Virus record (IMG/VR): IMGVR_UViG_3300011247_000029
Location: 1 to 46,113 of that record
Length of the DNA stretch: 46,113 nt
Strand: one strand, 5' to 3'
Origin: a virus
Shown here: one piece after another, positions 30,481 through 37,512 of the stretch
Layout: the number at the start of each line of letters is the position of its first letter
Position numbering within the stretch: position 1 is the first letter of the stretch
Notes under the pieces: generated by a model
The model's database searches: none
Told to the model about the DNA's origin: nothing
What the model saw: only the letters and a program-made list of their open reading frames with translations
Made by a program: the position numbers and the translations under genes

Positions 30481-31146
30481 ATGGTAGCTAGTGCAGCAAA
30501 GAAAATCGACGAGGCATTGCCCGTTGTAAGTTTGAATATTCATCAACGGTTACACGCCGTAATGAAAGACGTTGCCTATGTGCAGAAAGAAACCAAGATG
30601 GTGAACAACCAATACACGTTTGTTTCGCATGATGCTGTCACCGCTAAGGTGCGTGTTGCGTTGATCGAACATGGCGTGTTGGCTATTTCCCGTGTGGTTA
30701 ATCATGTGCAATCGGGGAACTTAACGCTTGCGGATATTGAAGTTGATTTCATTAACATTGATAGACCGGAAGACTTAATAACCGTGCCATCGTTTGGCTA
30801 TGGTATCGACGGTCAAGACAAGGGGCCGGGTAAGGCTGTCACCTATGCAGTGAAGTACGCCTTTCTCAAGTCGTTATGTTTGGAGACCGGCGACGACCCT
30901 GAACGAAGCAACATTGATCGTGATGGCACCGGGCCTATCGTTGATGATCTGAAGCCACCACCCGTCGTGAAGATGAATGCCAAACAAGTGGCCCAATTTG
31001 TTGAAGACGCTTTGGTATGTCTAAGCGATGGTGACAAAGAAGGGTTAGAACAGCTTTTGGCGGAATGGAGTAACGAGGAAATGATCGTTTTGTGGGGAAA
31101 GTTCAATTCTCAACAACGAGCAGCAATTAAGGAGTTGAGAAAATGA
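30481..31146 (+). CDS. ERF-family single-strand annealing protein
   Basis: 221 residues from the ATG at 30481 (GGAG ribosome site). Residues ~12-140 follow the ERF pattern: INIHQRL-type start, 'VAYVQKETKMVNNQYTFVSH' with DAVTAKVRVALIEHGV, then 'YGIDGQDKGPGKAVTYAVKY' and AFLKSLCLETGDDPE. It anneals complementary strands for phage recombination and circularisation. The C-terminal tail is acidic. The SSB-like protein two genes later is its natural partner. Confidence 0.88.
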   Translation: MVASAAKKIDEALPVVSLNIHQRLHAVMKDVAYVQKETKMVNNQYTFVSHDAVTAKVRVALIEHGVLAISRVVNHVQSGNLTLADIEVDFINIDRPEDLITVPSFGYGIDGQDKGPGKAVTYAVKYAFLKSLCLETGDDPERSNIDRDGTGPIVDDLKPPPVVKMNAKQVAQFVEDALVCLSDGDKEGLEQLLAEWSNEEMIVLWGKFNSQQRAAIKELRK

Positions 31147-31340
31147 GTAAGTTTGGTGAACAAATAAGATTGTCACTTAACGATAAAGACTTTTGTGAGC
31201 TAGTCGCCTACGGAATTAATAGAACGGTTTTAAGTCATCAACAAGCGGACATGAAGGTAGTTAAAGTTAATAGAAATGCACCTTCCAATACGTTCACAAT
31301 TTACATGGAAGAACGAAAACAAAAGGAATTAGCAAAATGA
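31143..31340 (+). CDS. Small protein of 65 residues, unknown
   Basis: Basic with a small mixed fold (IRLSLNDKDFCELVAYGINR, then NTFTIYMEERKQKELAK). It overlaps ERF and the SSB-like gene by 4 bases each, so it is coupled to them. No motif recognised. Confidence 0.65.
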   Translation: MSKFGEQIRLSLNDKDFCELVAYGINRTVLSHQQADMKVVKVNRNAPSNTFTIYMEERKQKELAK

Positions 31341-31612
31341 GTTATAACCCGATGAACAACGGCGCACTGTTTAAAAACGCAGATAAAAAAACCGACAACC
31401 ACCCGGACTATCGCGGCACGATTATGGTATCCCCTGAACTCGCCGGGAAGGAGGTTAATATTGCCGCGTGGTTGAAGGAAAGCGGCCCACAGAGCAAGAA
31501 GCCCGGAACCAAGTACATGTCACTATCAGTCAGTGAAATGCGCCCAGCGACGACACAGAGCGCCACAGCAGCACCCGCCAATGATCTGCCATTCGACGAT
31601 ATCCCCTTCTGA
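31337..31612 (+). CDS. SSB-like small protein
   Basis: 91 residues. NGALFKNADKKTDNHPDYRG then TIMVSPELAGKEVNIAAWLK resembles small phage OB-fold/SSB-like proteins. A disordered Ala/Thr/Pro linker leads to the C-terminal tip DDIPF, matching the acidic SSB tip (DDDIPF) that binds SSB partners. The likely role is single-strand binding with the ERF protein, but this is not established from sequence alone. It overlaps the previous gene by 4 bases. Confidence 0.65.
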   Translation: MSYNPMNNGALFKNADKKTDNHPDYRGTIMVSPELAGKEVNIAAWLKESGPQSKKPGTKYMSLSVSEMRPATTQSATAAPANDLPFDDIPF

Positions 31613-31643
31613 GCCAATGGTTTAGCAGTTATTTGTGTTCTAC

Positions 31644-31663
31644 TGTACTTAGTGTACTATAAT
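31644..31663 (+). promoter_or_regulatory. Promoter with operator-like site before xis/int
   Basis: TATAAT at 31658-31663 is a perfect -10, with no good -35. The site TGTACTTAGTGTACT (31644-31658) abuts it and has TGTAC and GTAC with the same 5-base spacer as the early operators. The integration module may thus be under the same repressor. Confidence 0.55.
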
Positions 31664-31676
31664 AGAGGTGTCAGTG

Positions 31677-31886
31677 ATGGTTAGGTTTGTGACAGTTAAG
31701 AAATTCGCCGAGTTGACAGGGTACTCCCCCGAGGCAATAAGCAGGAAGATTTCGCGGGGGGTGTGGGCCAAGGGTGCGGTATGGATGAAGGCACCCGATG
31801 GACGACGACTAATCGACAATGAGGGGTATGAGGCATGGGTACAACAACTGGAATTCGACCCGTTTCAAGAACAAGCACCGAATTAA
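31677..31886 (+). CDS. Excisionase-like HTH protein
   Basis: 69 residues from ATG 31677 (ribosome site GAGGT). VRFVTVKKFAELTGYSPEAI then SRKISRGVWAKGAVWMKAPD is a winged-helix/MerR-type HTH of the AlpA/Xis kind. It overlaps integrase by 52 bases, the usual arrangement of xis with int. It should bend attachment DNA and bias integrase to excision. Confidence 0.72.
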   Translation: MVRFVTVKKFAELTGYSPEAISRKISRGVWAKGAVWMKAPDGRRLIDNEGYEAWVQQLEFDPFQEQAPN

Positions 31887-32995
31887 GTTTTACACTTGAT
31901 AGCGGTGAACGAATCCGTGAGCGAATCAAGGTCAGTTATTACGATCCAAAGGGGCTTCAATTCTGCAAAGCGAAACGCCACCAGATTTTATTAGAGATTG
32001 GCCAAGGCACATTCGAGTTTGCGAAACACTTTCCGAAAAGCACACAGGCAAAAAAATTCGCCAAGCATAAAGGTGATGTAACAACGGTGAATGATGCTAT
32101 CGGTAAATGGCTTGTTTCATTACGCGCCGATTATGATGCCGGAGATATCAAGCACAGCACACACATGGACTATAACTCTTGCGCGAAAATCTGTTGCGAA
32201 CAGTTTGGCGATAGGATGATGACCGACATCAAATTGAAAGAGATTTCGAGTTGGTTGTATGCCAGAAAAAATAGTTTGAAGCGGGCCAACAATCTAATTA
32301 TTCCTCTCCGTCGTATCTACTCCCACGCATTCGAGCAAGACCATATCGAAACCGATATCTTGAACGGATGGACGCCGAAAATTAAAAGCAAGAAGACACG
32401 CAAGATTGACCCGTTCACTCCGGCAGAAGTCACCACGATTTTGGATAACTGCGAGGGGCAATTACAAAACTTTTTCCGGTTCGCTTTTTGGACGGGCTTA
32501 CGTTCATCCGAATTGATTTCTCTACGCTGGGACAATATTGATTTTGATAAAGGCGTTGCCAACGTCACCACGGCGTTTGTTCGAACAGTGGAAGACGATA
32601 CCAAAACCGAGGCCGGATTGCGGGCAGTAAAATTATTTCCCGAAGCATTGAAGGCATTGAAAGACCAAAAGCAATTCACCCTTCTGTTCAAGGATCATGT
32701 CTTTCACAACCCACATTCAAATCGACCTTGGCGGAGTCCTGCGAAAATCCGGTTGTCATGGATCAAGATATTAGAACAAGCCGAGGTGCGTTACCGGGTG
32801 CCATATCAAACCCGTCACACTTATGCGTCGATGATGTTGACCAGCAATGAAGACCCACTATGGGTATCTAACCAGATGGGCCACGCTGATAAAACGATGG
32901 TGTACAAGGCTTATGCCACGTGCATTGAAGAGATGAACCCCGATGCCGGGATGAAGGCCGTAGCGGCGTTTGAGGCGGCTTTGAAGAAGGTTTGA
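31835..32995 (+). CDS. int: Tyrosine integrase
   Basis: 386 residues. Residues ~5-70 match the Arm DNA-binding domain DUF3596 (GIRPVSRTSTELSFTLDSGE, then KHFPKS). A core-binding SAM-like domain lies at ~85-175. The catalytic domain has Arg223 (TGLRSSEL), Tyr324/Arg327/His328 (PYQTRHTYAS), His350 (QMGHAD) and Tyr360 (VYKAYA) as the nucleophile. It integrates at the attachment site about 235 bases downstream. The start overlaps xis. Confidence 0.9.
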   Translation: MGTTTGIRPVSRTSTELSFTLDSGERIRERIKVSYYDPKGLQFCKAKRHQILLEIGQGTFEFAKHFPKSTQAKKFAKHKGDVTTVNDAIGKWLVSLRADYDAGDIKHSTHMDYNSCAKICCEQFGDRMMTDIKLKEISSWLYARKNSLKRANNLIIPLRRIYSHAFEQDHIETDILNGWTPKIKSKKTRKIDPFTPAEVTTILDNCEGQLQNFFRFAFWTGLRSSELISLRWDNIDFDKGVANVTTAFVRTVEDDTKTEAGLRAVKLFPEALKALKDQKQFTLLFKDHVFHNPHSNRPWRSPAKIRLSWIKILEQAEVRYRVPYQTRHTYASMMLTSNEDPLWVSNQMGHADKTMVYKAYATCIEEMNPDAGMKAVAAFEAALKKV

Positions 32996-33013
32996 ATGGA
33001 CTCTCAGTACATG

Positions 33014-33043
33014 CCCGGTTGGTTGACGCCAATCGGGTTTTTT
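33014..33043 (+). terminator. Terminator after integrase
   Basis: CCCGGTTGG pairs with CCAATCGGG (one G-T pair) around TTGACG, followed by six T. It ends rightward early transcription. Confidence 0.8.
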
Positions 33044-33127
33044 ATTGCCCGCTAACATTCGGGGCGTTTCTTGTCTGCGGTAAAACCTTGCCGGGGTATT
33101 CCTGCACACACGAATTAGGGGCTTCAA

Positions 33128-33149
33128 AAAATGCTGTCAAAATGCTGTC
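33128..33149 (+). repeat. Tandem 11-bp repeat near attP
   Basis: Two adjacent copies of AAAATGCTGTC, 19 bases after a stretch of AT-rich DNA and about 80 bases before the core. It could be an integrase or IHF/Xis arm site. Confidence 0.45.
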
Positions 33150-33219
33150 AAACCATGTCCATCACAGGCATATATATGACCACTTTTTGACACGATTGAA
33201 ACCTAAACTTGTTTAAAAT

Positions 33220-33285
33220 CAACGACTTAATGGAGCGGGAAACGAGATTCGAATACTAACCTTCACCCGTAAAAACAACGACTTA
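33220..33285 (+). repeat. Direct repeats CAACGACTTA flanking the attP core
   Basis: Identical 10-bp copies at 33220-33229 and 33276-33285, one on each side of the tRNA-like core. They are candidate integrase arm-type sites. Confidence 0.5.
33231..33253 (-). other. attP: Putative attP core: 3' end of a tRNA-Gly gene
   Basis: On the minus strand this reads TTCGAATCTCG then TTTCCCGCTCCA. That is the T-loop and acceptor arm of a bacterial tRNA-Gly(GCC) ending in CCA; it differs by one base from the E. coli gene as I recall it. There is no 5' part of a tRNA, so it is not a gene. A tRNA 3' end beside a tyrosine integrase is the usual attP. The integrated phage would restore the host tRNA-Gly. Confidence 0.75.
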
Positions 33286-33469
33286 CAATAAAAAGTGGCA
33301 TATTGCTGTAATTCATAGGCACATCGTAGCCCATCAGAGGCATAAATGGAACGATTCACTACGCCAATGCCGATACGGATGTAATACGGCAAAATTGATT
33401 TGCCGGAGTTGACTACAGATAGTTACAGGCTGATTTTCAGTGAGTTACACCACACTACAAAAAACAAAC

Positions 33470-33484
33470 TGTACTCCTTGTATC
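33470..33484. promoter_or_regulatory. Weak operator-like site before the accessory operon
   Basis: TGTACTCCTTGTATC keeps TGTAC and GTA with the 5-base spacer but misses the last bases. It lies 86 bases upstream of the first accessory gene. No clear promoter elements are seen nearby. Confidence 0.3.
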
Positions 33485-33569
33485 GTCAGTTTTTATGATG
33501 TAGTCTCTTAACAGTCGTATGATTTATATGGGCATTTAACAATAAAAATATGTGGTTTGGGGGAGGAAT

Positions 33570-34358
33570 ATGACATATCTAGGAACGCGAAAGGGCGAAT
33601 TAAGCCCGGAGTCAACACCCGGAAAAATATACTATCAGATATTGAGTGACACGGTAGCAATGTCCAACGGCAATGTCTTTGCAGAGCTGCAAAAGATGGG
33701 GGTATCAATAACGGCGAACAATGTTTCCGGCCAACTCCTAAGCCTAGTTAATCGCAAATTCGCCAACCGTAAGCAGATTGGCGGCAAGTATCATTATACA
33801 AAACGACTCTCGGGTGCCAAGCAAAAATCAACACAAGAAACACTCGTCGGCTTTTCCAAAGAGATCAGCGAACACTTGCCAACGGCGGCGGACGTGGGTG
33901 GCAAGATCGGATCATTAATCAATTCACTAAGAGGGAATATCGGCAAGCCACTTCCCGCCAAAGGCTGGGCAGCATCGGCAGGCATCCCCTTCAATAGCTC
34001 CGTACTGAAAAACCTCAAAACATTAAGCGAACGTGGCGTTGTCAGTGAAGACAAGCCATCTTATTCAAGCACCGCCCTCTTCACACCCCTACCCACCATT
34101 GCGACCTACAGCCACGCTGCACATAGGCAGCAACCCGGCGCGGCGGCTGGCAGCACACGGCAACACCTACAAGACATATCCGCACACCAGCCAAGACTAT
34201 CTCCTGCCCCTATGCGTACCGATCCAAACGCCGCGCCTGATCTTGTAAATGCCTTTCAACAGATACTAGATCAGGGCGCACAAAACCAAGCCTACAAACA
34301 AGCCTTAATACAAATTGCCGGAATTCTCAGGGACATCGGCATCATTGAAATAGATTAA
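33570..34358 (+). CDS. First accessory gene, possible winged-helix N-terminus
   Basis: 262 residues from ATG 33570 (GGGGGAGG ribosome site). Residues ~14-75 (SPGKIYYQILSDT-type helix, NVFAELQKMGVSITANNVSG, FANRKQIGGKYHYTKR) look like a winged helix. The middle is Pro/Ser/Ala-rich and probably disordered (residues ~160-215). The C-terminus is helical (NAFQQILDQGAQNQAYKQAL). It may be a DNA-binding regulator with an oligomerisation tail. No family is recognised. It is next to attP, so it would lie at a prophage end. Confidence 0.6.
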   Translation: MTYLGTRKGELSPESTPGKIYYQILSDTVAMSNGNVFAELQKMGVSITANNVSGQLLSLVNRKFANRKQIGGKYHYTKRLSGAKQKSTQETLVGFSKEISEHLPTAADVGGKIGSLINSLRGNIGKPLPAKGWAASAGIPFNSSVLKNLKTLSERGVVSEDKPSYSSTALFTPLPTIATYSHAAHRQQPGAAAGSTRQHLQDISAHQPRLSPAPMRTDPNAAPDLVNAFQQILDQGAQNQAYKQALIQIAGILRDIGIIEID

Positions 34359-34374
34359 CAAAAGGGAGAGCAAC

Positions 34375-34707
34375 ATGACGAAGGTAACACCCATAAAAAA
34401 AGAAGAAGACGATATTGATTTAAGCCGTGAAGGATTGCCGCCTGAATTGATTGCCGAACTCAGCAAAGGTAGAAGTACCTCGCCAGTGGTGTTCACCCAG
34501 CTAGCCGCGATTGTGGGCCAGCTTGGTGATAACGCAAACGTGGACAATATTTCTATTGCTTACTATCGGAAACACAATGAAATCATTAAACGAGCCGGTC
34601 TAGTTACTCGCCTGAATACGATGGCCGACAGGGAACTCATTGACCGAACCGAAGTGCGCGGCTATTGGGTGGCAAAGAAAACCGACGATAATAAAAAAGA
34701 AGATTAA
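34375..34707 (+). CDS. Small possible winged-helix protein
   Basis: 110 residues, ribosome site GGGAGAG. N- and C-termini are lysine/acidic-rich. The core (TQLAAIVGQLGDNANVDNIS, YYRKHNEIIKRAGLVTRLN, VRGYWVAKK) reads as a winged helix with a final strand. It is co-transcribed with the previous gene, and the pair may act together. Function unknown. Confidence 0.6.
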   Translation: MTKVTPIKKEEDDIDLSREGLPPELIAELSKGRSTSPVVFTQLAAIVGQLGDNANVDNISIAYYRKHNEIIKRAGLVTRLNTMADRELIDRTEVRGYWVAKKTDDNKKED

Positions 34708-34733
34708 CAACAACGACCAGAGAGGATGGAACC

Positions 34734-35021
34734 ATGAAGGATACTTGTAAAACACCGGGTTGCGAAAGTGACGCTAAATGCTTAGACCTTTGCTCCGCTT
34801 GCTATTCATACGCTTATTATTGGAACCAGAAGCCAGCGCAAGCACTCATTAAACGTCAACACCAAATCCAGATGTACACCACACGCATGGATATGATGGG
34901 TGCGCCGGTCAGCATTAAGCATGTCAGGATTTCCGCAAAACTCCGTTTGTCATCATCGGCAGGCACCATGCCCGGAACAACCCGGACACAGGTTAAACAC
35001 AAGATGGTCAAAACGGCATAA
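34734..35021 (+). CDS. Small zinc-finger protein
   Basis: 95 residues. The first 24 hold CKTPGCESDAKCLDLCSACY, a six-Cys cluster like the zinc knuckles that precede DNA-binding domains in phage homing-type proteins. The rest is basic (KRQHQIQMYTTRMDM, KHVRISAKLRL), as expected for nucleic-acid binding. It is followed immediately by the first AP2-like protein, so the two may work together. Confidence 0.65.
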   Translation: MKDTCKTPGCESDAKCLDLCSACYSYAYYWNQKPAQALIKRQHQIQMYTTRMDMMGAPVSIKHVRISAKLRLSSSAGTMPGTTRTQVKHKMVKTA

Positions 35022-35477
35022 ATGAGTGAACGGAAATATATATCTCGCACGGTTTGCGGGTGGCAGGTCAGGATTAACACATCGGGCGTTGAGAAAGTTT
35101 CGAGGTGTTTTTCTGACAAAACGCATGGCGGTAGGGCTAAAGCATTAGCCGCCGCCAAGGCGCTTCGTAACACTGTGCTTGACTCGAATAAGATCACCCT
35201 CAAGGCAGGGAGAATGAGTGGCCCCCGCAACAATTCGAGCAAGTCATCAACCGGCATTATCGGTGTGTCTTTCCGTGGCGATGCGTGGAAGGGTCACTAC
35301 CATGACAAGGTAAATAGCTGTCCAGTGAACAAGGCATTCGCCACCCTTAAATATGGTGATTGCGAATCCTTTGAAATGGCATGTCAGTACCGATTTAAAA
35401 AATGCGGCACATTGAAGGTTTATCGTGGGTATAAATTCCCATGCAAAATACCAGTGCCGTTTGAATACGTGGATTAA
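35022..35477 (+). CDS. AP2-like DNA-binding protein (paralogue 1)
   Basis: 151 residues, basic. An N-terminal half (YISRTVCGWQVRINTSGVEK, CFSDKTHGGRAKALAAAKAL) and a second half (STGIIGVSFRGDAWKGHYHD, EMACQYRFKK) each follow the short strand-strand-strand-helix form of AP2 domains. In phages these domains mark homing or integrase-arm type DNA binders, but no nuclease motif is present here. It is related to the proteins at 37801 and 38253 but more diverged. It begins one base after the previous stop. Confidence 0.68.
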   Translation: MSERKYISRTVCGWQVRINTSGVEKVSRCFSDKTHGGRAKALAAAKALRNTVLDSNKITLKAGRMSGPRNNSSKSSTGIIGVSFRGDAWKGHYHDKVNSCPVNKAFATLKYGDCESFEMACQYRFKKCGTLKVYRGYKFPCKIPVPFEYVD

Positions 35478-35488
35478 GGGAGAATCTA

Positions 35489-35737
35489 ATGAGCGCAGTA
35501 GCACAGAGAGTTAAACACGAATTGGCCGTCATGGATGGCACGGGTGATACGAAGTACATTTGGGACATAGACAACGAAGACGAAGTAGACGTTGCCCGTT
35601 CCACCTTTGATAAATTGAAGGCGAAAAACTATATCGCCTACACCGTGAAAGGCAACGGACAAAAAGGTGAAATCGTCAAACGCTTCGATGAAACCCTTGG
35701 CAAGATCATCATGATTCCCCCTGTCGTGGGTGGCTGA
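35489..35737 (+). CDS. Small protein of 82 residues, unknown
   Basis: Ribosome site GGGAGAA. Contains DTKYIWDIDNEDEVDVARST, then FDKLKAKNYIAYTVKGNGQK and ETLGKIIMIPPVVGG. The pattern of an acidic loop followed by 'F..L..KGY.AY' and a C-terminal 'MIPP..GG' is common in phage-encoded unknown proteins that stand next to the next gene's type. Confidence 0.66.
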   Translation: MSAVAQRVKHELAVMDGTGDTKYIWDIDNEDEVDVARSTFDKLKAKNYIAYTVKGNGQKGEIVKRFDETLGKIIMIPPVVGG

Positions 35738-35738
35738 A

Positions 35739-36332
35739 ATGCCCACCTATCGCACCGGCACCTCTATATCCGACGCGGAATGGAGTGAATGGACAACCAC
35801 CTCGACAGCCTCAACATGGGGCTGTTGGGTGGATGGTACTACCAGTGTCACCAGTGTTACCAACTGCACCGTAGCCAGCTCTACCGCTGCATGGACAACG
35901 TGGACGGGTGAATATCAAGGTGATGAACTAACCGCCGAAGAATCCGCCGCATGGGAACAACGCCGAGTTGAATTCCGAGAACAAGAAACAGTACGACAAC
36001 AACAAGCAAGGGAAGCCCATGAACAACGCATACGCAATGCCAAGGCCGGTGAAGAACGAGCTACCAAGTTACTCCGTGACGCGCTGGATAAAAAACAACG
36101 CAACCGATTTGATAATCACGGCCACTTTTTTGTCCGTGGCCCTAGCGGTCGCCTCTATCGTGTTGATCCCGGCAGGGTCGGGAATGTGCGGGTAATGGAT
36201 GGTGACAAAATCGACCATAGCTTATGTTGCCATGTCAGAGAGAACGTACCCAATCACGACAACATGCTTGCCCAAAAGGTCATGCTTGAGCATTTCGAAA
36301 CGGAATTTCTGAGCATGGCGAATAGGCATTAA
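35739..36332 (+). CDS. Conserved phage protein with Thr/Trp-rich arm and C-terminal domain
   Basis: 197 residues from ATG 35739 (a GTG at 35730 is possible). Residues 1-60 are Ser/Thr/Trp-rich (EWTTTSTASTWGCWV). Residues ~65-125 are a Glu/Arg/Gln coiled coil (EESAAWEQRRVEFREQETVR). The C-terminal ~70 (NHGHFFVRGPSGRLYRVDPG, VRENVPNHDNMLAQKVMLEH) form a domain I recognise in many phage and some bacterial proteins, with no assigned role. It may be a small adaptor. The start overlaps the end of the previous gene's region by no bases. Confidence 0.68.
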   Translation: MPTYRTGTSISDAEWSEWTTTSTASTWGCWVDGTTSVTSVTNCTVASSTAAWTTWTGEYQGDELTAEESAAWEQRRVEFREQETVRQQQAREAHEQRIRNAKAGEERATKLLRDALDKKQRNRFDNHGHFFVRGPSGRLYRVDPGRVGNVRVMDGDKIDHSLCCHVRENVPNHDNMLAQKVMLEHFETEFLSMANRH

Positions 36333-36700
36333 TGTTCCACGTCCCTGAGAAATTCCGGGTAACAACTGGCGGCTATGGTTCGGATAGTTCCATCGTGAAC
36401 AACGGATTATTCCGCATAAAATCTTTGAAACTGAAAACACCGATAAAGGTAATATGCTCCGATAAAGAAGGCTGGGATCATGTGTCGGTCTCACTGGATG
36501 TCAAACACCCTAACCGATGTCTAACGTGGGAAGAAATGTGTTTTGTTAAGGACTTGTTTTGGGATAAGGAAGACTGCGTTATTCAATATCACCCGGCAGA
36601 GAGTGAATACGTCAATTGCGCTCCCTATGTGCTGCATTTATGGCGTTCATTGGATGCAGTCGTCCCTATCCCACCTTCAATAATGGTTGGGCCTAAGTGA
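36332..36700 (+). CDS. DUF7694-like phage protein
   Basis: 122 residues. MFHVPEKFRVTTGGYGSDSS, then WDHVSVSLDVKHPNRCLTWE and EMCFVKDLFWDKEDCVIQYH, with AESEYVNCAPYVLHLWRSLD, follow a family found in many phages (I believe DUF7694). It has no known function. Its ATG overlaps the previous stop (TAATG). Confidence 0.75.
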   Translation: MFHVPEKFRVTTGGYGSDSSIVNNGLFRIKSLKLKTPIKVICSDKEGWDHVSVSLDVKHPNRCLTWEEMCFVKDLFWDKEDCVIQYHPAESEYVNCAPYVLHLWRSLDAVVPIPPSIMVGPK

Positions 36701-36990
36701 TTACCCCCGACGAAATAACCGCCGCAGGCTATGACTTTTTCCGCATTCTCGACGACGGGACTTATCTAGCCGTAAGTGATATGTCTTTTGGTAAAGGCCG
36801 GTTGATCCTCTCTGACAATATATGGGGCTATGAACGAGGCTGGTGCTATACCAACTTCAACGAAGCCATACATGAAATGAACCGATGGAACCCGGAAGAC
36901 GAAGAGAAGCCACAAGGATGGATGCGCGAAATTCACACCGGGTTACGTCGTCCCGATGGGGATGCAAGCAAGGAGTATCACAACTGGTGA
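36697..36990 (+). CDS. Phage protein of 97 residues with GTG start
   Basis: GTG at 36697 overlaps the upstream TGA (GTGA). An alpha-beta protein with FNEAIHEMNRWNPEDEEKPQ and WMREIHTGLRRPDGDASKEY, a pattern repeated in many phage small proteins (ending 'W.R....GRRRPDGD..E'). Function unknown. Its stop overlaps the next ATG. Confidence 0.72.
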   Translation: MITPDEITAAGYDFFRILDDGTYLAVSDMSFGKGRLILSDNIWGYERGWCYTNFNEAIHEMNRWNPEDEEKPQGWMREIHTGLRRPDGDASKEYHNW

Positions 36991-37469
36991 TGGAGTTACG
37001 ATACGCCCTGCTCAATGCAGACAAAAGCCTACGATTCACAGCGGACGTGATGGAATGGGCAAGGATGTTCGAAGGTATAGAAAGGTTCGTTGAACAAACC
37101 TCACTTGATAAATCCCTGCACAATGTTTGTCAGTGGGAACATTCAGGCAGCATTAGCGGCGACCGAATCGACAAAGTGTTTATATCCACGACATTCCTTG
37201 GCCTCGATCATAGTTATACGGAAGGGAAATCACTTTGGTTCGAAACAATGATTTTCGGTGGCAAGGAAGACGGTTATCAGGATCGGTGCGAAACGTGGCT
37301 ACAAGCCAAGGACATGCACGGCAAAGCCGTAATGAGAGTGATAAATGGGCGAGACTACCGAAATGATTTTGGAAAGGATACTGTGTCAGCAATGCGGGGC
37401 TTATATGGGCGACGGGGATGGTTTTCCTGTTTCATGCGAGGGGTGCGCTACCCAAGATCGTACCGATGA
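36990..37469 (+). CDS. Conserved phage protein of 159 residues
   Basis: Start at 36990 (TGATGG overlap). IDKVFISTTFLGLDHSYTEG then KSLWFETMIFGGKEDGYQDR and CETWLQAKDMHGKAV is a family widely seen in phages ('VSTVFLGLDH...FETM.FGG...RC.TW.EA...H'). The last ~40 residues (NGRDYRNDF onward) look unlike the family and overlap the zinc-ribbon gene at 37345, so a late frameshift or simple overlap may have extended it. No known function. Confidence 0.7.
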   Translation: MELRYALLNADKSLRFTADVMEWARMFEGIERFVEQTSLDKSLHNVCQWEHSGSISGDRIDKVFISTTFLGLDHSYTEGKSLWFETMIFGGKEDGYQDRCETWLQAKDMHGKAVMRVINGRDYRNDFGKDTVSAMRGLYGRRGWFSCFMRGVRYPRSYR

Positions 37470-37512
37470 ACCTCTCGAAAATGATTGCGACACTGACGAA
37501 GATTCGGAATGA
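37345..37512 (+). CDS. Zinc-ribbon micro-protein hidden in overlap
   Basis: 55 residues in another frame, overlapping both the 36990 and 37466 genes. LCQQCGAYMGDGDGFPVSCE then GC forms CxxC...CxxC, a compact zinc ribbon of a type common in phage proteins ('LC..CG..MG...G.PVSCE.C'). The tail is strongly acidic. Ribosome site GAGAG. Good family-like sequence supports it despite heavy overlap. Confidence 0.55.
   Translation: MGETTEMILERILCQQCGAYMGDGDGFPVSCEGCATQDRTDEPLENDCDTDEDSE

Larger units (their letters stand above)
32996..33569 (+). other. Non-coding attP region between integrase and the accessory operon
   Basis: 574 bases without a convincing gene. It holds the int terminator (33014-33043), a tandem repeat (33128-33149), the tRNA-like core with flanking repeats (33220-33285), an unexplained inverted repeat CGGCAAA-ATTGA-TTTGCCG (33387-33405) and a weak operator-like site (33470). 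Short frames read through the terminator and are not credible. Confidence 0.7.

Noticed and set aside
32996-33216. Short plus-strand frame after integrase
   Set aside because: Runs through the int terminator hairpin and has atypical sequence. No ribosome site.
33231-33253. Possible tRNA gene
   Set aside because: Only the T-loop and acceptor arm are present; no anticodon or D arm upstream on the minus strand. Explained as attP.
36885-36989. Upstream extension of the gene at 36990
   Set aside because: Overlaps the previous gene in another frame with basic, atypical residues. The ATG at 36990 fits the coupling and the family start.
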